Below, one piece after another: positions 8,018 to 17,231 of a stretch of DNA of 64,000 bases. The stretch is from Kangiella sp. TOML190 (GTDB lineage Bacteria; Pseudomonadota; Gammaproteobacteria; Enterobacterales; Kangiellaceae), in assembly GCF_023706045.1 (NCBI RefSeq), contig NZ_BQYL01000001.1, positions 806,001 through 870,000 of the forward strand, written 5' to 3'. The stretch's first letter is position 1, and each line of letters opens with the position of its first letter. The notes under the pieces were generated by a model. The model made no database searches. It was not told where the DNA came from and was given only the letters and a program-made list of their open reading frames with translations. The translations under genes were made by a program, and so were the position numbers.

Positions 8018-8884
8018 ATGGTTAAAAGCATGACCGCTTTCGCCCGTCAGCAGTTAGCAGCTGATTGGGGCACCCTAACTTGGGAAATAAAATCCGTTAA
8101 TCAACGGTTTTTAGAGCCGAATTTTCGGATGCCGGAAACTTTCCGCCATTTAGAATTTGAGCTAAGAAATCAGCTTCGTAAGCAACTAAGCCGTGGTAAG
8201 TTAGAGTGCAGTTTGCGCATCGAATATAACAATGCCGCTGCTGCCAATATGAAGTTGGATCAAGACTTGGCGCAACAGTTATTGACTATGCACCAAGAGT
8301 TGCAAGTGTTGGCGCAAGAAAATCAGCCGCCGAACCTGATGCAAATTATGCGCTGGCCAAATATTTTGCAGCAAGAAGAAGCTGATACGGATCAGATGGA
8401 AGCGGATGTCAGGGCTTTATTTGAAAAAGCGATAGCGCAGCTGATCGAGGTTCGCGGGCGTGAAGGCCAAGATCTAGCGCGTATGATTGAAGAGCGCTTA
8501 GGCGGTATCGAACAAGAAGTAGCCAAGGTTGCGGCAAGAATGCCGGAAGTGATGGCGTGGCAGAAAGACAAGTTGCAAAGTCGCTTTGCCGAAGCACAGC
8601 TTGAATTGGACTCTGAACGAGTCGAGCAAGAAATGCTGATGTTGGCGCAAAAGCTTGACGTTGCCGAAGAGTTAGATAGGCTGACCACTCATGTTAAAGA
8701 GTGCAAGCGTTTGGTGACAAAAGGTGGTGCCATTGGTCGCCGTTTGGATTTTCTGATGCAAGAATTTAATCGCGAAGCCAATACCTTAGGCTCCAAATCG
8801 ATCCATTCGGATATTACTGCCAGCGCGGTCGAGATGAAGGTGTTGATCGAGCAGATGCGCGAACAAGTACAAAATATGGAATAA
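8018..8884 (+). CDS. yicC: YicC-family endoribonuclease-like protein
   Basis: A 288-residue YicC/YloC family protein. Family hallmarks are the N-terminus VKSMTAFAR, WEIKSVNQRFLEPNFR, and the C-terminal RRLDFLMQEFNREANTLGSKS. E. coli YicC is an RNase implicated in turnover of small RNAs. ATG 8018 matches the family N-terminus and is preferred over a TTG 12 bases upstream. gmk follows after 10 bases, giving a probable yicC-gmk-rpoZ unit. rph, often found next to yicC, is absent. Confidence 0.93.
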   Translation: MVKSMTAFARQQLAADWGTLTWEIKSVNQRFLEPNFRMPETFRHLEFELRNQLRKQLSRGKLECSLRIEYNNAAAANMKLDQDLAQQLLTMHQELQVLAQENQPPNLMQIMRWPNILQQEEADTDQMEADVRALFEKAIAQLIEVRGREGQDLARMIEERLGGIEQEVAKVAARMPEVMAWQKDKLQSRFAEAQLELDSERVEQEMLMLAQKLDVAEELDRLTTHVKECKRLVTKGGAIGRRLDFLMQEFNREANTLGSKSIHSDITASAVEMKVLIEQMREQVQNME

Positions 8885-8894
8885 GGGTTTTTAG

Positions 8895-9548
<654 letters not shown>

Positions 9549-9592
9549 TCGCAACTTAATTTAGATTTAGTAAAAAAAGTAAGAGGTAAATT

Positions 9593-9841
9593 ATGGCTCG
9601 AGTAACAGTACAAGACGCGGTAGAAAAAGTTGGAAACCGTTTTGATTTAATTATGTTGGCGGCGAAGCGTGCGCGCCAAATCGCCACCGGCGGCCACGAT
9701 CCGAAAGTTGAATGGGATAATGACAAGCCGACAGTGGTTGCGTTACGTGAAATTGAAGACGGTTTAACGGATAAACTAACCGTTGAAGCTGATGAGCGTA
9801 TGGCAAAGGCTGAACAAGAAAATGGTCCAGTGTTATTCTAA
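9593..9841 (+). CDS. rpoZ: RNA polymerase omega subunit
   Basis: An 82-residue omega subunit that promotes assembly of the beta' subunit. It starts [20 protein letters not shown], the standard family N-terminus, and contains [12 protein letters not shown] and [11 protein letters not shown] ribosome binding site AAGAGG precedes ATG 9593. In most relatives spoT follows directly, but here transcription ends at a hairpin and an inverted gene intervenes. Confidence 0.96.
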   Translation: MARVTVQDAVEKVGNRFDLIMLAAKRARQIATGGHDPKVEWDNDKPTVVALREIEDGLTDKLTVEADERMAKAEQENGPVLF

Positions 9842-9871
9842 TAAAACTTAGAAATACACGGCGTTATTAAT

Positions 9872-9901
9872 AAAAAGGCAGATAATAATTCTGCCTTTTT
9901 A
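9872..9901. terminator. Bidirectional terminator after rpoZ
   Basis: AAAAAGGCAGA (9872-9882) pairs perfectly with TCTGCCTTTTT (9890-9900) around a 7-base loop. A and T runs on both sides allow it to serve rpoZ and the convergent transferase gene that ends at 9930. Confidence 0.9.
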
Positions 9902-9929
9902 GTTATAGAGTTCTGTTTAAACTTGTTTT

Positions 9930-11009
9930 TCACCATCCCCAATAGCCTAGTTTTTTTCGTATTTTGAGTTCGCGCATCAAGTTTAATGGCTTGGATTTGA
10001 GTTCAGTATTATCAGCACCTATCAGCTGATTGGTTGCTGCTAATACTCGCTGACTTGAAAGACCATCTTGATAAGGGTGTAACTCTTGGCAGTAGTCTTC
10101 AATTTTTTTCATCAATTCGGCTGGCCGAGTTAAAGCTTGCTCAATGGCCGCCTCAACTTTATCTGCTTTGGTAATATTCAGTAAATGAGGCTGTGGATCT
10201 TGATTACGGAAGGTCACTACAGGTTTTCGCTGGAGCAAAAACATCAGCAACACCGACGAGGTATCGCATAACATCACGTCAGCTGCTTGCAATAAAGGAA
10301 TGACGTTATCGGTTTCCACAAAAGTTAAGTTATCATTTTGTAATTCTTGATATTGGCTGACAATCTCTTTTGCCATCTTGGGGTGAAATTGAACCAAAAT
10401 TCGCCATTTTCCCGACTGGCTATAATCTTTTATCTGTTGATATAAGCGCGGTGCCAAGCTTAACCGATGCGAAAAAGTAGAACAGACTAGCAGCGTTGGG
10501 CGAGGATCTTGCTCAGCTAAGTAAGGATTATCTTTGCTGGGTTTAAATAAAGGATCCATTGCGCTCCAGCCAGTTTCTTGCACTTTAAAGTAGCCATGCT
10601 CATTAGCGAGTTGCTGGAAGGTTTTGGTGGTGTTGGGGCCTTGGGTGCAGTAAAGATCAAAACAGCCTCTTATTTTAAAATGGGTAGAAAGGCCATTTTT
10701 TTGCACTCGTTTGGTAACGTTAAAGCCATGAAAAAGTGCGATTTTCTTTCCAGGGAAAAAATTAGGAAGTACATTGCCAGGTGCGAAGCAGGCGTCGGGC
10801 TGCCAAGCTTTGACCTGAGACACCTGTTTTAACTGAGTTTCATTGGCTCTTAGATAATGTGCGGATACTTGTTCACCCATCAAAAACCATGCTACTTCTC
10901 CGCCACGCAATAAGATCTCACTTTGTAGTGGCCGCAATATGGCATAAGAGTAATTCTGGGTAATAAAGAAGAGGTATCTTTTACCTTGAGTCGATTGATT
11001 TAAATCCAT
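9930..11009 (-). CDS. TagB/TagF-like CDP-glycerol glycerophosphotransferase family protein
   Basis: A 359-residue GT-B-like protein resembling teichoic-acid glycerophosphotransferases. Visible family elements are KKIALFHGFN near the middle of the N-terminal half, LVQFHPKM, and CDTSSVLLMFLLQRKPVVTFRN, which corresponds to the nucleotide-binding TDYSS region. It lacks a signal peptide and is presumably cytoplasmic and peripheral to the membrane. In Gram-negative bacteria such proteins modify capsule or LPS, but the acceptor is unknown. It stands alone, inverted, between rpoZ and spoT. Confidence 0.7.
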   Translation of the reverse strand: MDLNQSTQGKRYLFFITQNYSYAILRPLQSEILLRGGEVAWFLMGEQVSAHYLRANETQLKQVSQVKAWQPDACFAPGNVLPNFFPGKKIALFHGFNVTKRVQKNGLSTHFKIRGCFDLYCTQGPNTTKTFQQLANEHGYFKVQETGWSAMDPLFKPSKDNPYLAEQDPRPTLLVCSTFSHRLSLAPRLYQQIKDYSQSGKWRILVQFHPKMAKEIVSQYQELQNDNLTFVETDNVIPLLQAADVMLCDTSSVLLMFLLQRKPVVTFRNQDPQPHLLNITKADKVEAAIEQALTRPAELMKKIEDYCQELHPYQDGLSSQRVLAATNQLIGADNTELKSKPLNLMRELKIRKKLGYWGW

Positions 11010-11109
11010 GCTGCTGTTTGTTACAAAGACTTAGATTTTATTCTATCTAAATTATAAGGAAAAAAAATAGGGTTTCTACCAAGGTATTAACCCAAACGGG
11101 ACTTTTCTG

Positions 11110-11186
11110 TCATTCTCTCGAAAGCGGGAATCCACCTGAAACTATCATACAAGCATTAGAATAGATTCCCGATTTCGCGGGAATGA
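11110..11186. repeat. Inverted-repeat element (TCATTCnC...GCGGGAAT type)
   Basis: The arm 11110-11132 (TCATTCTC...GGGAATC) is an imperfect inverted repeat of 11164-11186 (GATTCCC...GGGAATGA), with about 30 bases between. Elements with the ends GTCATTCCCGCG...GGGAATC are common non-coding repeats in proteobacteria. A single degenerate half may be present near 22574. Confidence 0.65.
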
Positions 11187-11465
11187 AGTAACAAATAAGT
11201 AAATATTTACTGGGATATTGTAGGTTATAAAAGTAAAAGCCCTTAAAACTAAGAGCTTTTTCTTTCTATCAGGCTTAGGAGCCCAGAACTGGTGACCGCC
11301 TTGGGTTTCTACTAGTTTTTTTGAAGGGCACTGATTAGTGTTACTTCTGTGATGAGAGAAGGGTAAATTAATGATGTGAATAAAGACAAATTTTCAGTAA
11401 ACTAAAAGTTCGTGCTGCGAATACCTAAAAGTGATTTCGCAAGCAAACAGATACAGTAATTCGAT
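11187..11465. other. Intergenic region upstream of spoT, no gene recognised
   Basis: Together with the repeat, 456 bases separate the flanking genes. It holds an imperfect hairpin (AAAAGCCCTT 11235-11244 with AAGAGCTTTT 11251-11260, then T-rich) that could terminate transcription in either direction. The spoT promoter must lie in the remainder, but no confident -35/-10 pair stands out. Confidence 0.4.
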
Positions 11466-13577
11466 ATGGTATATTTCGCTGGATTAAAAGAAGTTGTTGA
11501 CAGCTACCTAGAGCCTGCTCAAGTTGATGATATTGGGCGAGCCTACGAGGTTGCGGAAGCCGCGCATGAAGGGCAAATGCGTTCCAGTGGCGATCCTTAT
11601 ATCACCCATCCAGTAGCAGCGGCTCGAATCTTGGCCGAATTGCGGCTTGATCACCAAACCATCATGGCGGCTTTGATGCACGATGTGATCGAAGATACCG
11701 AAGTGACTAAACAAGATCTGGCCGATCAGTTTGGCGATCAGGTAGCCGAATTAGTCGAAGGTGTAAGCAAGCTTACCCAAATTAATTTCCGTTCAAAAGA
11801 AGAGGCGCAAGCGGAGAATTTCCGCAAAATGATGATGGCAATGGTGCAGGACATTCGAGTGATCCTGATCAAGCTTGCCGACCGCTTGCACAATATGCAA
11901 ACGCTGGGATCGCTGCGTCCAGACAAGCGACGGCGAATAGCACGTGAGACCTTAGAAATTTATGCGCCAATTGCCAATCGGCTGGGGATCTACAAATTAA
12001 AAGAGCAGCTCGAGTTATTGGGTTTTGCCAATATGCATCCGCTGCGCTATAAAATTTTACAAGCATCGGTAACAAAAGCTCGAGGCCACCGCAAAGCTGT
12101 TATAGAGAAGATCCAAGAACAAATTACTAAACGACTAAAAGAAGCGCATATCAAAGGTATGGTCTTGGGTCGCGAAAAAAGTGTCTACAGCATCTATCGC
12201 AAAATGCGCGATAAAGTTGGTACTTTTAATGAAGTGATGGACATTTACGCCTTTCGAGTGATTACTGACAGTGAAGATTCTTGTTATCGAATTTTGGGTC
12301 AAGTGCATAATATTTTTAAACCATTGCCAGGACGCTTCAAAGACTATATCGCCATTCCAAAAGCCAACGGCTACCAATCGCTTCACTCCATCTTACAATC
12401 TAAACAGCAAGTTCGAATCGAAGTACAAATTCGCACCGAGTTAATGGATCAAATGGCGGAGCATGGAGTCGCGGCTCATTGGTTGTATAAAACCGGAAAT
12501 TCGCATCCAGCTGAACATAAGGCGCGTGAATGGCTACAAAGTTTGATTGAACTGCAACAAAACGCAGACAACTCCTTGGAGTTTATCGAAAACGTTAAGA
12601 TTGATCTTTTCCCGGATGAGGTTTATGTATTCACGCCGAAAGGGAAAATTATTCAGTTACCTAAAGGTGCAACGCCAGTGGATTTTGCCTATGCAATTCA
12701 TACGGATGTTGGTAATACTTGTATTGCCTGCAAAATTGATAAGCAGTTTGCACCGCTGAGTACTAAGTTAACCAACGGTATGACCATAGAGGTGGTAACA
12801 GCGCTCGGCTCCAAGCCCAATCCTGCGTGGCTGAGTTTTGCTATGAGCGGCAAGGCGCGGGCAAACATTCGTAGCTTCGTTAAAAATATGCGTCGTGATG
12901 AAGCGGTGAATTTAGGGTATCGACTACTCGAGCAATCGCTTGCTAAAAACCTAGATAGCTTTGAGGTAGAACATTTAGAGCAAGTGGCAAAAACCATAAA
13001 TTATGACAGTTTTGAAGATCTGCTGGCGGCTGTGGGCTTAGGACGAATTGCTTCAGTGTTAGTCGCTCATCGCTTGAATATGGATGATCCTCAAGAAGCG
13101 ACGCCGGATTTAGGTTCAGTCTCTTCACAGCCCTCCGAGCCCATTGCGATTAAGGGCACAGAAGGTTTGGTCGTGAAGTATGCTAAGTGCTGTAACCCGA
13201 TCCCTTTTGATCCAATTTTAGCTTACGTTAGCGCCGGTAAGGGTTTTACCGTGCATCGCCAAACGTGTCCTAATGTTAAGCGGGCGCACAAGCAAAATGA
13301 TCGCTATGTGCCGATCGAGTGGTCGCCCGATGTGGTCGGTGAATTCACTTGCGGTTTGGAGATTGAAGTTTTTAATGGTCGCGGCGTGTTGGCCCAAATT
13401 ACCAGCATTATTTCTAATCAAGAGATTAATATTGTTAACGTCAAAATTGATGAGTTGGATGGTGATATTAATATTTTGAATTTTGAAGTACGACTTAAGG
13501 ATCGCGCTCAACTGGCATCCATTATCAAAAAATTGCGCGTAGTTCCTTTTGTCAATAAAGTACAGCGCCATTCTTAA
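11466..13577 (+). CDS. spoT: Bifunctional (p)ppGpp synthetase/hydrolase
   Basis: A 703-residue RelA/SpoT homologue that makes and degrades the stringent-response alarmone. The N-terminal hydrolase has an intact HD (H72-D73 in HDVIED). The synthetase domain contains YAFRVITDSEDSCYRILG and FKDYIAIPKANGYQSLH. Then come the TGS domain (FTPKGKIIQLPKGATPVDFAYAIH split over residues 390-450), the zinc-finger-like CCNPIP region and a C-terminal ACT domain (about 630-703). The intact HD and its place before trmH and recG identify SpoT rather than RelA. Confidence 0.96.
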   Translation: MVYFAGLKEVVDSYLEPAQVDDIGRAYEVAEAAHEGQMRSSGDPYITHPVAAARILAELRLDHQTIMAALMHDVIEDTEVTKQDLADQFGDQVAELVEGVSKLTQINFRSKEEAQAENFRKMMMAMVQDIRVILIKLADRLHNMQTLGSLRPDKRRRIARETLEIYAPIANRLGIYKLKEQLELLGFANMHPLRYKILQASVTKARGHRKAVIEKIQEQITKRLKEAHIKGMVLGREKSVYSIYRKMRDKVGTFNEVMDIYAFRVITDSEDSCYRILGQVHNIFKPLPGRFKDYIAIPKANGYQSLHSILQSKQQVRIEVQIRTELMDQMAEHGVAAHWLYKTGNSHPAEHKAREWLQSLIELQQNADNSLEFIENVKIDLFPDEVYVFTPKGKIIQLPKGATPVDFAYAIHTDVGNTCIACKIDKQFAPLSTKLTNGMTIEVVTALGSKPNPAWLSFAMSGKARANIRSFVKNMRRDEAVNLGYRLLEQSLAKNLDSFEVEHLEQVAKTINYDSFEDLLAAVGLGRIASVLVAHRLNMDDPQEATPDLGSVSSQPSEPIAIKGTEGLVVKYAKCCNPIPFDPILAYVSAGKGFTVHRQTCPNVKRAHKQNDRYVPIEWSPDVVGEFTCGLEIEVFNGRGVLAQITSIISNQEINIVNVKIDELDGDINILNFEVRLKDRAQLASIIKKLRVVPFVNKVQRHS

Positions 13578-13628
13578 AGCTGGCAAAGCATTGACCGCCA
13601 GCCGTAATAAAATTTAACTGAGAAAGAT

Positions 13629-14015
13629 ATGAAAAAAATAATCCATACCGATAAAGCTCCTGCTGCTATTGGCACTTACTCGCAAGCAGTTCAAGCAGGC
13701 GATAGTCTTTACTTGTCAGGGCAAATTCCGTTAATTCCTGAAACGATGGAGTTAGTAGAGGATTTTGAAGCGCAAGTTCATCAGGTGTTTAAAAACTTAA
13801 CGGCGGTTTGCGAGGCTGCCAATGCCAGCCTTAACGATATCGTTAAGTTGAATATTTTTATGTTGGACCTAGCTAACTTTGCAACTGTTAATGAGATTAT
13901 GGCTCAATACTTCAAGCAGCCATACCCAGCCCGAGCAGCGATTGGAGTCAAAGAATTGCCTAAAGGAGCTCAGATTGAAATGGATGGCGTGGCTTTTTTG
14001 GGTAGCTCTATTTAG
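13629..14015 (+). CDS. RidA/YjgF-family imine deaminase
   Basis: A 128-residue Rid protein that hydrolyses reactive enamine/imine intermediates such as 2-aminoacrylate to ketoacids. Family signatures are [39 protein letters not shown], and the catalytic-site block [20 protein letters not shown] with the key Arg in PARAA. It lies between spoT and trmH, a placement known in several gammaproteobacteria, and is probably co-transcribed with them. Confidence 0.93.
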   Translation: MKKIIHTDKAPAAIGTYSQAVQAGDSLYLSGQIPLIPETMELVEDFEAQVHQVFKNLTAVCEAANASLNDIVKLNIFMLDLANFATVNEIMAQYFKQPYPARAAIGVKELPKGAQIEMDGVAFLGSSI

Positions 14016-14026
14016 GCGACTAGGTT

Positions 14027-14713
14027 ATGCAAGATCAAAAGCCCGAACGGTTGCAAAAGATTTTACAACTAGTTGCCAACCGCCAGCCCGATTTGACAGT
14101 TTTTATGGAGCAAGTGCATAAGCCGCATAACCTAGCGGCGATTGTGCGTACTGCGGATGCGGTAGGGATTGGTGAGGTTCATGCGACCTTCCCAGAGGAT
14201 GTTCAATATCGTGGTCATCATACCGCAAGCGGTTCGAAACGTTGGGTAAAAACGCATGCCCATGATTCTTTAGAAGAGGGATTAACTAAAATTCGAGCCA
14301 AAGGTATGCAACTGCTGTCGGCTCATTTTTCTGATTCGGCGGTGGATTTCCGAGAGATAGATTACACCCGACCAACTTGTTTATTGGTAGGTTCGGAGCT
14401 GGTGGGGGTTTCTGAAAAAGCCGCAGCGCTTGCCGATCAGCAGGTGATTATTCCAATGATGGGAATGGTGCAATCGCTTAATGTTTCGGTTGCGACCGCC
14501 TTAATTTTATACGAAGCGCAGCGACAAAGGGCTTTGGCGGGCATGTATGGTCAGTGCAAAATGCCGAAAGAAGAAGTGGATTTGCTGATTTTTAAATCGC
14601 TGCACCCTACAGTTAAAAAGTATTGTGATAGGCATCAAATCCGCTATCCGAAGCTTAATGAAATTGGTGAAATTGAGGATTCTGACTGGGATCAATTACG
14701 AAAATTAGTGTAG
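14027..14713 (+). CDS. trmH: tRNA (guanosine-18-2'-O)-methyltransferase
   Basis: A 228-residue SPOUT-class methyltransferase that modifies G18 in tRNA. The motifs LTVFMEQVHKPHNLAAI, RTADAVG, VDFREIDYTRPTCLLVG, then IIPMMGMVQSLNVSVA form the knotted SAM site. The C-terminus is typical of gammaproteobacterial TrmH. It starts 11 bases after the Rid gene. Confidence 0.96.
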   Translation: MQDQKPERLQKILQLVANRQPDLTVFMEQVHKPHNLAAIVRTADAVGIGEVHATFPEDVQYRGHHTASGSKRWVKTHAHDSLEEGLTKIRAKGMQLLSAHFSDSAVDFREIDYTRPTCLLVGSELVGVSEKAAALADQQVIIPMMGMVQSLNVSVATALILYEAQRQRALAGMYGQCKMPKEEVDLLIFKSLHPTVKKYCDRHQIRYPKLNEIGEIEDSDWDQLRKLV

Positions 14714-14764
14714 CCTTAAACTTCGGGATTTGGTTAGTCGATAAGGACAAGGAGTCGATATTTT

Positions 14765-14980
14765 ATGAACACTAAGGAATCTAAACTGAGCTTAATGGAC
14801 GAAACAGCGCCAACTAGCAGTCGCAAAGAATCTCCATTTCAAGTCAATACCCGTCTCCAAGCTGATAGACGTAAAAAGCGTGATCGTCGTCAAATTATCC
14901 GGTTTGAAGCCGATCGCCGTTCGCAAAAAGATAGGCGCAAAGAAGCCGCGGATCTGTGGTTGGAAAATTATCTAGAATAG
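14765..14980 (+). CDS. Small Arg/Asp-rich protein with two DRR repeats
   Basis: A 71-residue, highly charged protein. Two internal repeats of the form ADRR-x3-DRR are seen (ADRRKKRDRRQ and ADRRSQKDRRK), followed by an acidic, aromatic tail (DLWLENYLE). It is preceded by AAGGAG at a suitable distance and followed by a strong terminator, so expression is likely. No family is recognised. The composition suggests an RNA- or protein-binding role, but that is only a guess. Confidence 0.65.
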   Translation: MNTKESKLSLMDETAPTSSRKESPFQVNTRLQADRRKKRDRRQIIRFEADRRSQKDRRKEAADLWLENYLE

Positions 14981-14985
14981 TGGTT

Positions 14986-15017
14986 AAAGGGTAACGGATG
15001 TATTTTGTTACCCTTTT
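14986..15017 (+). terminator. Rho-independent terminator
   Basis: AAAGGGTAAC (14986-14995) pairs with GTTACCCTTT (15007-15016) around an 11-base loop and ends in T. It follows the small Arg-rich gene and closes the spoT-ridA-trmH unit. Confidence 0.85.
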
Positions 15018-15091
15018 CATTTGATCGCCGAATTTCCTATCAGGTATAGTTGTGGCAACTTCTAGGATAAAAAAGATAGGAAATAATAACA

Positions 15092-16315
15092 TTGGACATA
15101 GCAGCTTCCCAAGCCAGTGAGCGGCACCAATCTCTCGACTTACTGCGCGGCTTTGCCGTGTTAGGTATTTTGGTGATGAACATTGCCACCATTGCCAACA
15201 TCAATGCCTTTTATATGAACCCCTACGTTTTGGGCGAACCTTCGAGCATTAACCTCAATGCTTGGTTTGTTAATCATTTCTTTGCCGATCAAAAATTTTA
15301 TACGCTTTTTTCGATGCTGTTTGGCGCCGGTATTATGCTGATGGCGCAGCGGGCTAATAACAAGGGGGTTGCCGCTGGCCCAATCCATTATCGACGCATG
15401 GGTTGGCTGTTATTCTTTGGCCTGATCCATGGCTACCTTATTTGGTATGGCGATATTTTGGCGACTTACGCTTTGATGGGCTTCTGGGTGTACCTATTGG
15501 CGCTTAACACCAGCGCTAAAAAGAAATTTATCATTGCGGCGGTTTTAATGGGGCTCTACTTCTTAATGATGTACGGGATAAGCAATCTTTTCTATCAGAT
15601 GTCCGAAGCGGATCTGTTAGAAATGACAGAAATGTTCTACCCTTCCAGTGATACTATTGCCGCGGAAGTTGCCGCTTACCGCGGAAGCTGGGCTGAGCAA
15701 TTCGATCATCGTCTCGATTTTTATAGCGAAATGTTACTTAACGCCTTATTTATAGGACCATTGCGTATTGGTAGCGCCATGTTACTGGGTATGGCGCTCT
15801 ACCAAACTGGCGTCTTAACCGCTCAGCGCAGTAAAGGATTTTATTGGAAATTTTTAGCGGTTTGTTTAACCCTTGGGGTGCTGATTCAGTATTACGATTA
15901 TCGGGTATTACAGCAAGGTGACTTTAATATCATTGCCCTATTTAAGTCATTTGGGGCGCTAAACAGCATGGCAGCGGTGTTTATTGCTTTAGCTTATGTG
16001 GCGATCTTTTGTTTATGGTTTAAGTCCGGGTTGGGGCTGTGGATCCGCCATAAATTCGAAGCGGTTGGTCGTATGGCCTTTACCAACTACATTACTCAGT
16101 CCGTCATTTGCACCACGATCTTCTACGGTTTTGGTTTTGGCTATTTTGCCGAACTGGAGCGCTATCAACTCTACTTTATTGTCCTCGCTATTTTTATGCT
16201 GCAGCTGGTGTGGTCAGAATTGTGGCTAAAAAAATACTACTTTGGGCCGCTCGAATGGCTATGGCGCAGCTTAACCTATGGCAAATTGCAGCGTTTCTCC
16301 CGCGCTCACTCTTGA
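15092..16315 (+). CDS. DUF418-family integral membrane protein (YeiB-like)
   Basis: A 407-residue polytopic membrane protein. The N-terminal RHQSLDLLRGFAVLGILVMN is the HGSNAT/DUF1624-like signature. The C-terminal DUF418 block contains FEAVGRMAFTNYITQSV and GPLEWLWRSLTYG. About 9-10 membrane segments are visible. Members may be acyl-group transferases acting across the membrane, but the substrate is unknown. The start is TTG 15092 with AGGA upstream; no ATG is suitably placed. Its 3' end overlaps the next gene by 38 bases. Confidence 0.88.
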   Translation: MDIAASQASERHQSLDLLRGFAVLGILVMNIATIANINAFYMNPYVLGEPSSINLNAWFVNHFFADQKFYTLFSMLFGAGIMLMAQRANNKGVAAGPIHYRRMGWLLFFGLIHGYLIWYGDILATYALMGFWVYLLALNTSAKKKFIIAAVLMGLYFLMMYGISNLFYQMSEADLLEMTEMFYPSSDTIAAEVAAYRGSWAEQFDHRLDFYSEMLLNALFIGPLRIGSAMLLGMALYQTGVLTAQRSKGFYWKFLAVCLTLGVLIQYYDYRVLQQGDFNIIALFKSFGALNSMAAVFIALAYVAIFCLWFKSGLGLWIRHKFEAVGRMAFTNYITQSVICTTIFYGFGFGYFAELERYQLYFIVLAIFMLQLVWSELWLKKYYFGPLEWLWRSLTYGKLQRFSRAHS

Positions 16316-17135
16316 GCCGTTAGCCGCTGATCAAAGGCCGTTGGTGGATTTGCGTTCGCCACAGGCCTTTGTCCAAGGCCATCCGCTCGGCGCTACCAAT
16401 ATTCCGCTTGAGGAGCTGCCACTGGCTTGGCACGAGCTGCCACCCAAAGGCGCTCGCTTAGAGCTGTTGGTTAATCAAGCCGATGCCGAGCAGGCGCAAC
16501 GGATCTTTGAACAGCAACAGTATGCCATCGAGCAAATTCGGATCGCTGAACAGCAAGATCAAGCCAGCTGGCTTGCTAATAATGTTAGTCAGCGGTTATG
16601 GCGCGCCAACCCTTTATTGGAGCATTACATTGAGCTTATTAAGCAGCACATACATTCGTCATCGCCAGTAGCTTTCGATATTGGTTGCGGCTCTGGGCGC
16701 GATGCCCTGTTCTTAGCACTGCACGGTTTTAAAGTGTTGGGACTAGACAATAATCCTTTTGCGCTAGAGCGTTTAGAGCAGTTTAAACGGCGTTGGAATG
16801 CTAATTTAAGCGCTAAAATTGTGGATTTTCAAACCCAGCGAATAGCCTTAGTGGAGCTTATCGAGCAGCAACAGCCCTCTCTTGTGGTACAAGCGCGTTA
16901 TTTGCACCGCCCCTTGTTGGATGATTTTTATCAATACTTGCCGGCAGGTTCGATCTTGGCGATCCATACTTTTCTGGAAGCAGCGGCCAAGTTTGGTAAA
17001 CCTAAAAACCCTGCTTACCTGTTAAAAAATAACGAATTAGCTGAAAAATTTAAAGGCTGGGATCTTCTTATAAATCAAGAGCATAGATTAGATGATGGGC
17101 GACCTTTAAGTTTATTTTTAGCGAAAAAGCCATAA
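16278..17135 (+). CDS. Rhodanese-like domain fused to a SAM methyltransferase
   Basis: A 285-residue two-domain protein. Residues about 15-95 form a rhodanese-like domain (VDLRSPQAFVQGHPLGATNIP). The usual catalytic Cys loop is absent, since LELLVNQAD stands there, so it should lack sulfurtransferase activity. Residues about 130-285 are a class I methyltransferase with DIGCGSGRDALFLALHG and acidic VLGLD as the SAM site, resembling the TehB group. The gene starts inside the DUF418 gene, so translation is probably coupled. The substrate is unknown. Confidence 0.8.
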   Translation: MANCSVSPALTLEPLAADQRPLVDLRSPQAFVQGHPLGATNIPLEELPLAWHELPPKGARLELLVNQADAEQAQRIFEQQQYAIEQIRIAEQQDQASWLANNVSQRLWRANPLLEHYIELIKQHIHSSSPVAFDIGCGSGRDALFLALHGFKVLGLDNNPFALERLEQFKRRWNANLSAKIVDFQTQRIALVELIEQQQPSLVVQARYLHRPLLDDFYQYLPAGSILAIHTFLEAAAKFGKPKNPAYLLKNNELAEKFKGWDLLINQEHRLDDGRPLSLFLAKKP

Positions 17136-17201
17136 CCAAGCTCTCAGAATCTAGAATAGTGTTTGACTTTGGATGATGAATCTATGAATATCTAGTTATA
17201 G

Positions 17202-17216
17202 ATAGAAAACAACTAT
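17202..17216 (+). promoter_or_regulatory. Candidate OxyR half-operator (autoregulation)
   Basis: ATAG (17202-17205), 7 bases, CTAT (17213-17216) matches the ATAG-N7-CTAT half of the known OxyR recognition sequence and lies 15 bases upstream of the oxyR start. The second half expected 7 bases upstream is degenerate. Autoregulation is inferred. Confidence 0.45.
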
Positions 17217-17231
17217 TGCTAGAGGCCAGAT

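Noticed and set aside
11271-11340. Possible remnant of a coding sequence on the minus strand (GGHQFWAP-like translation)
   Set aside because: No start codon, no ribosome binding site and no recognisable family; the stretch is too short to separate from chance.
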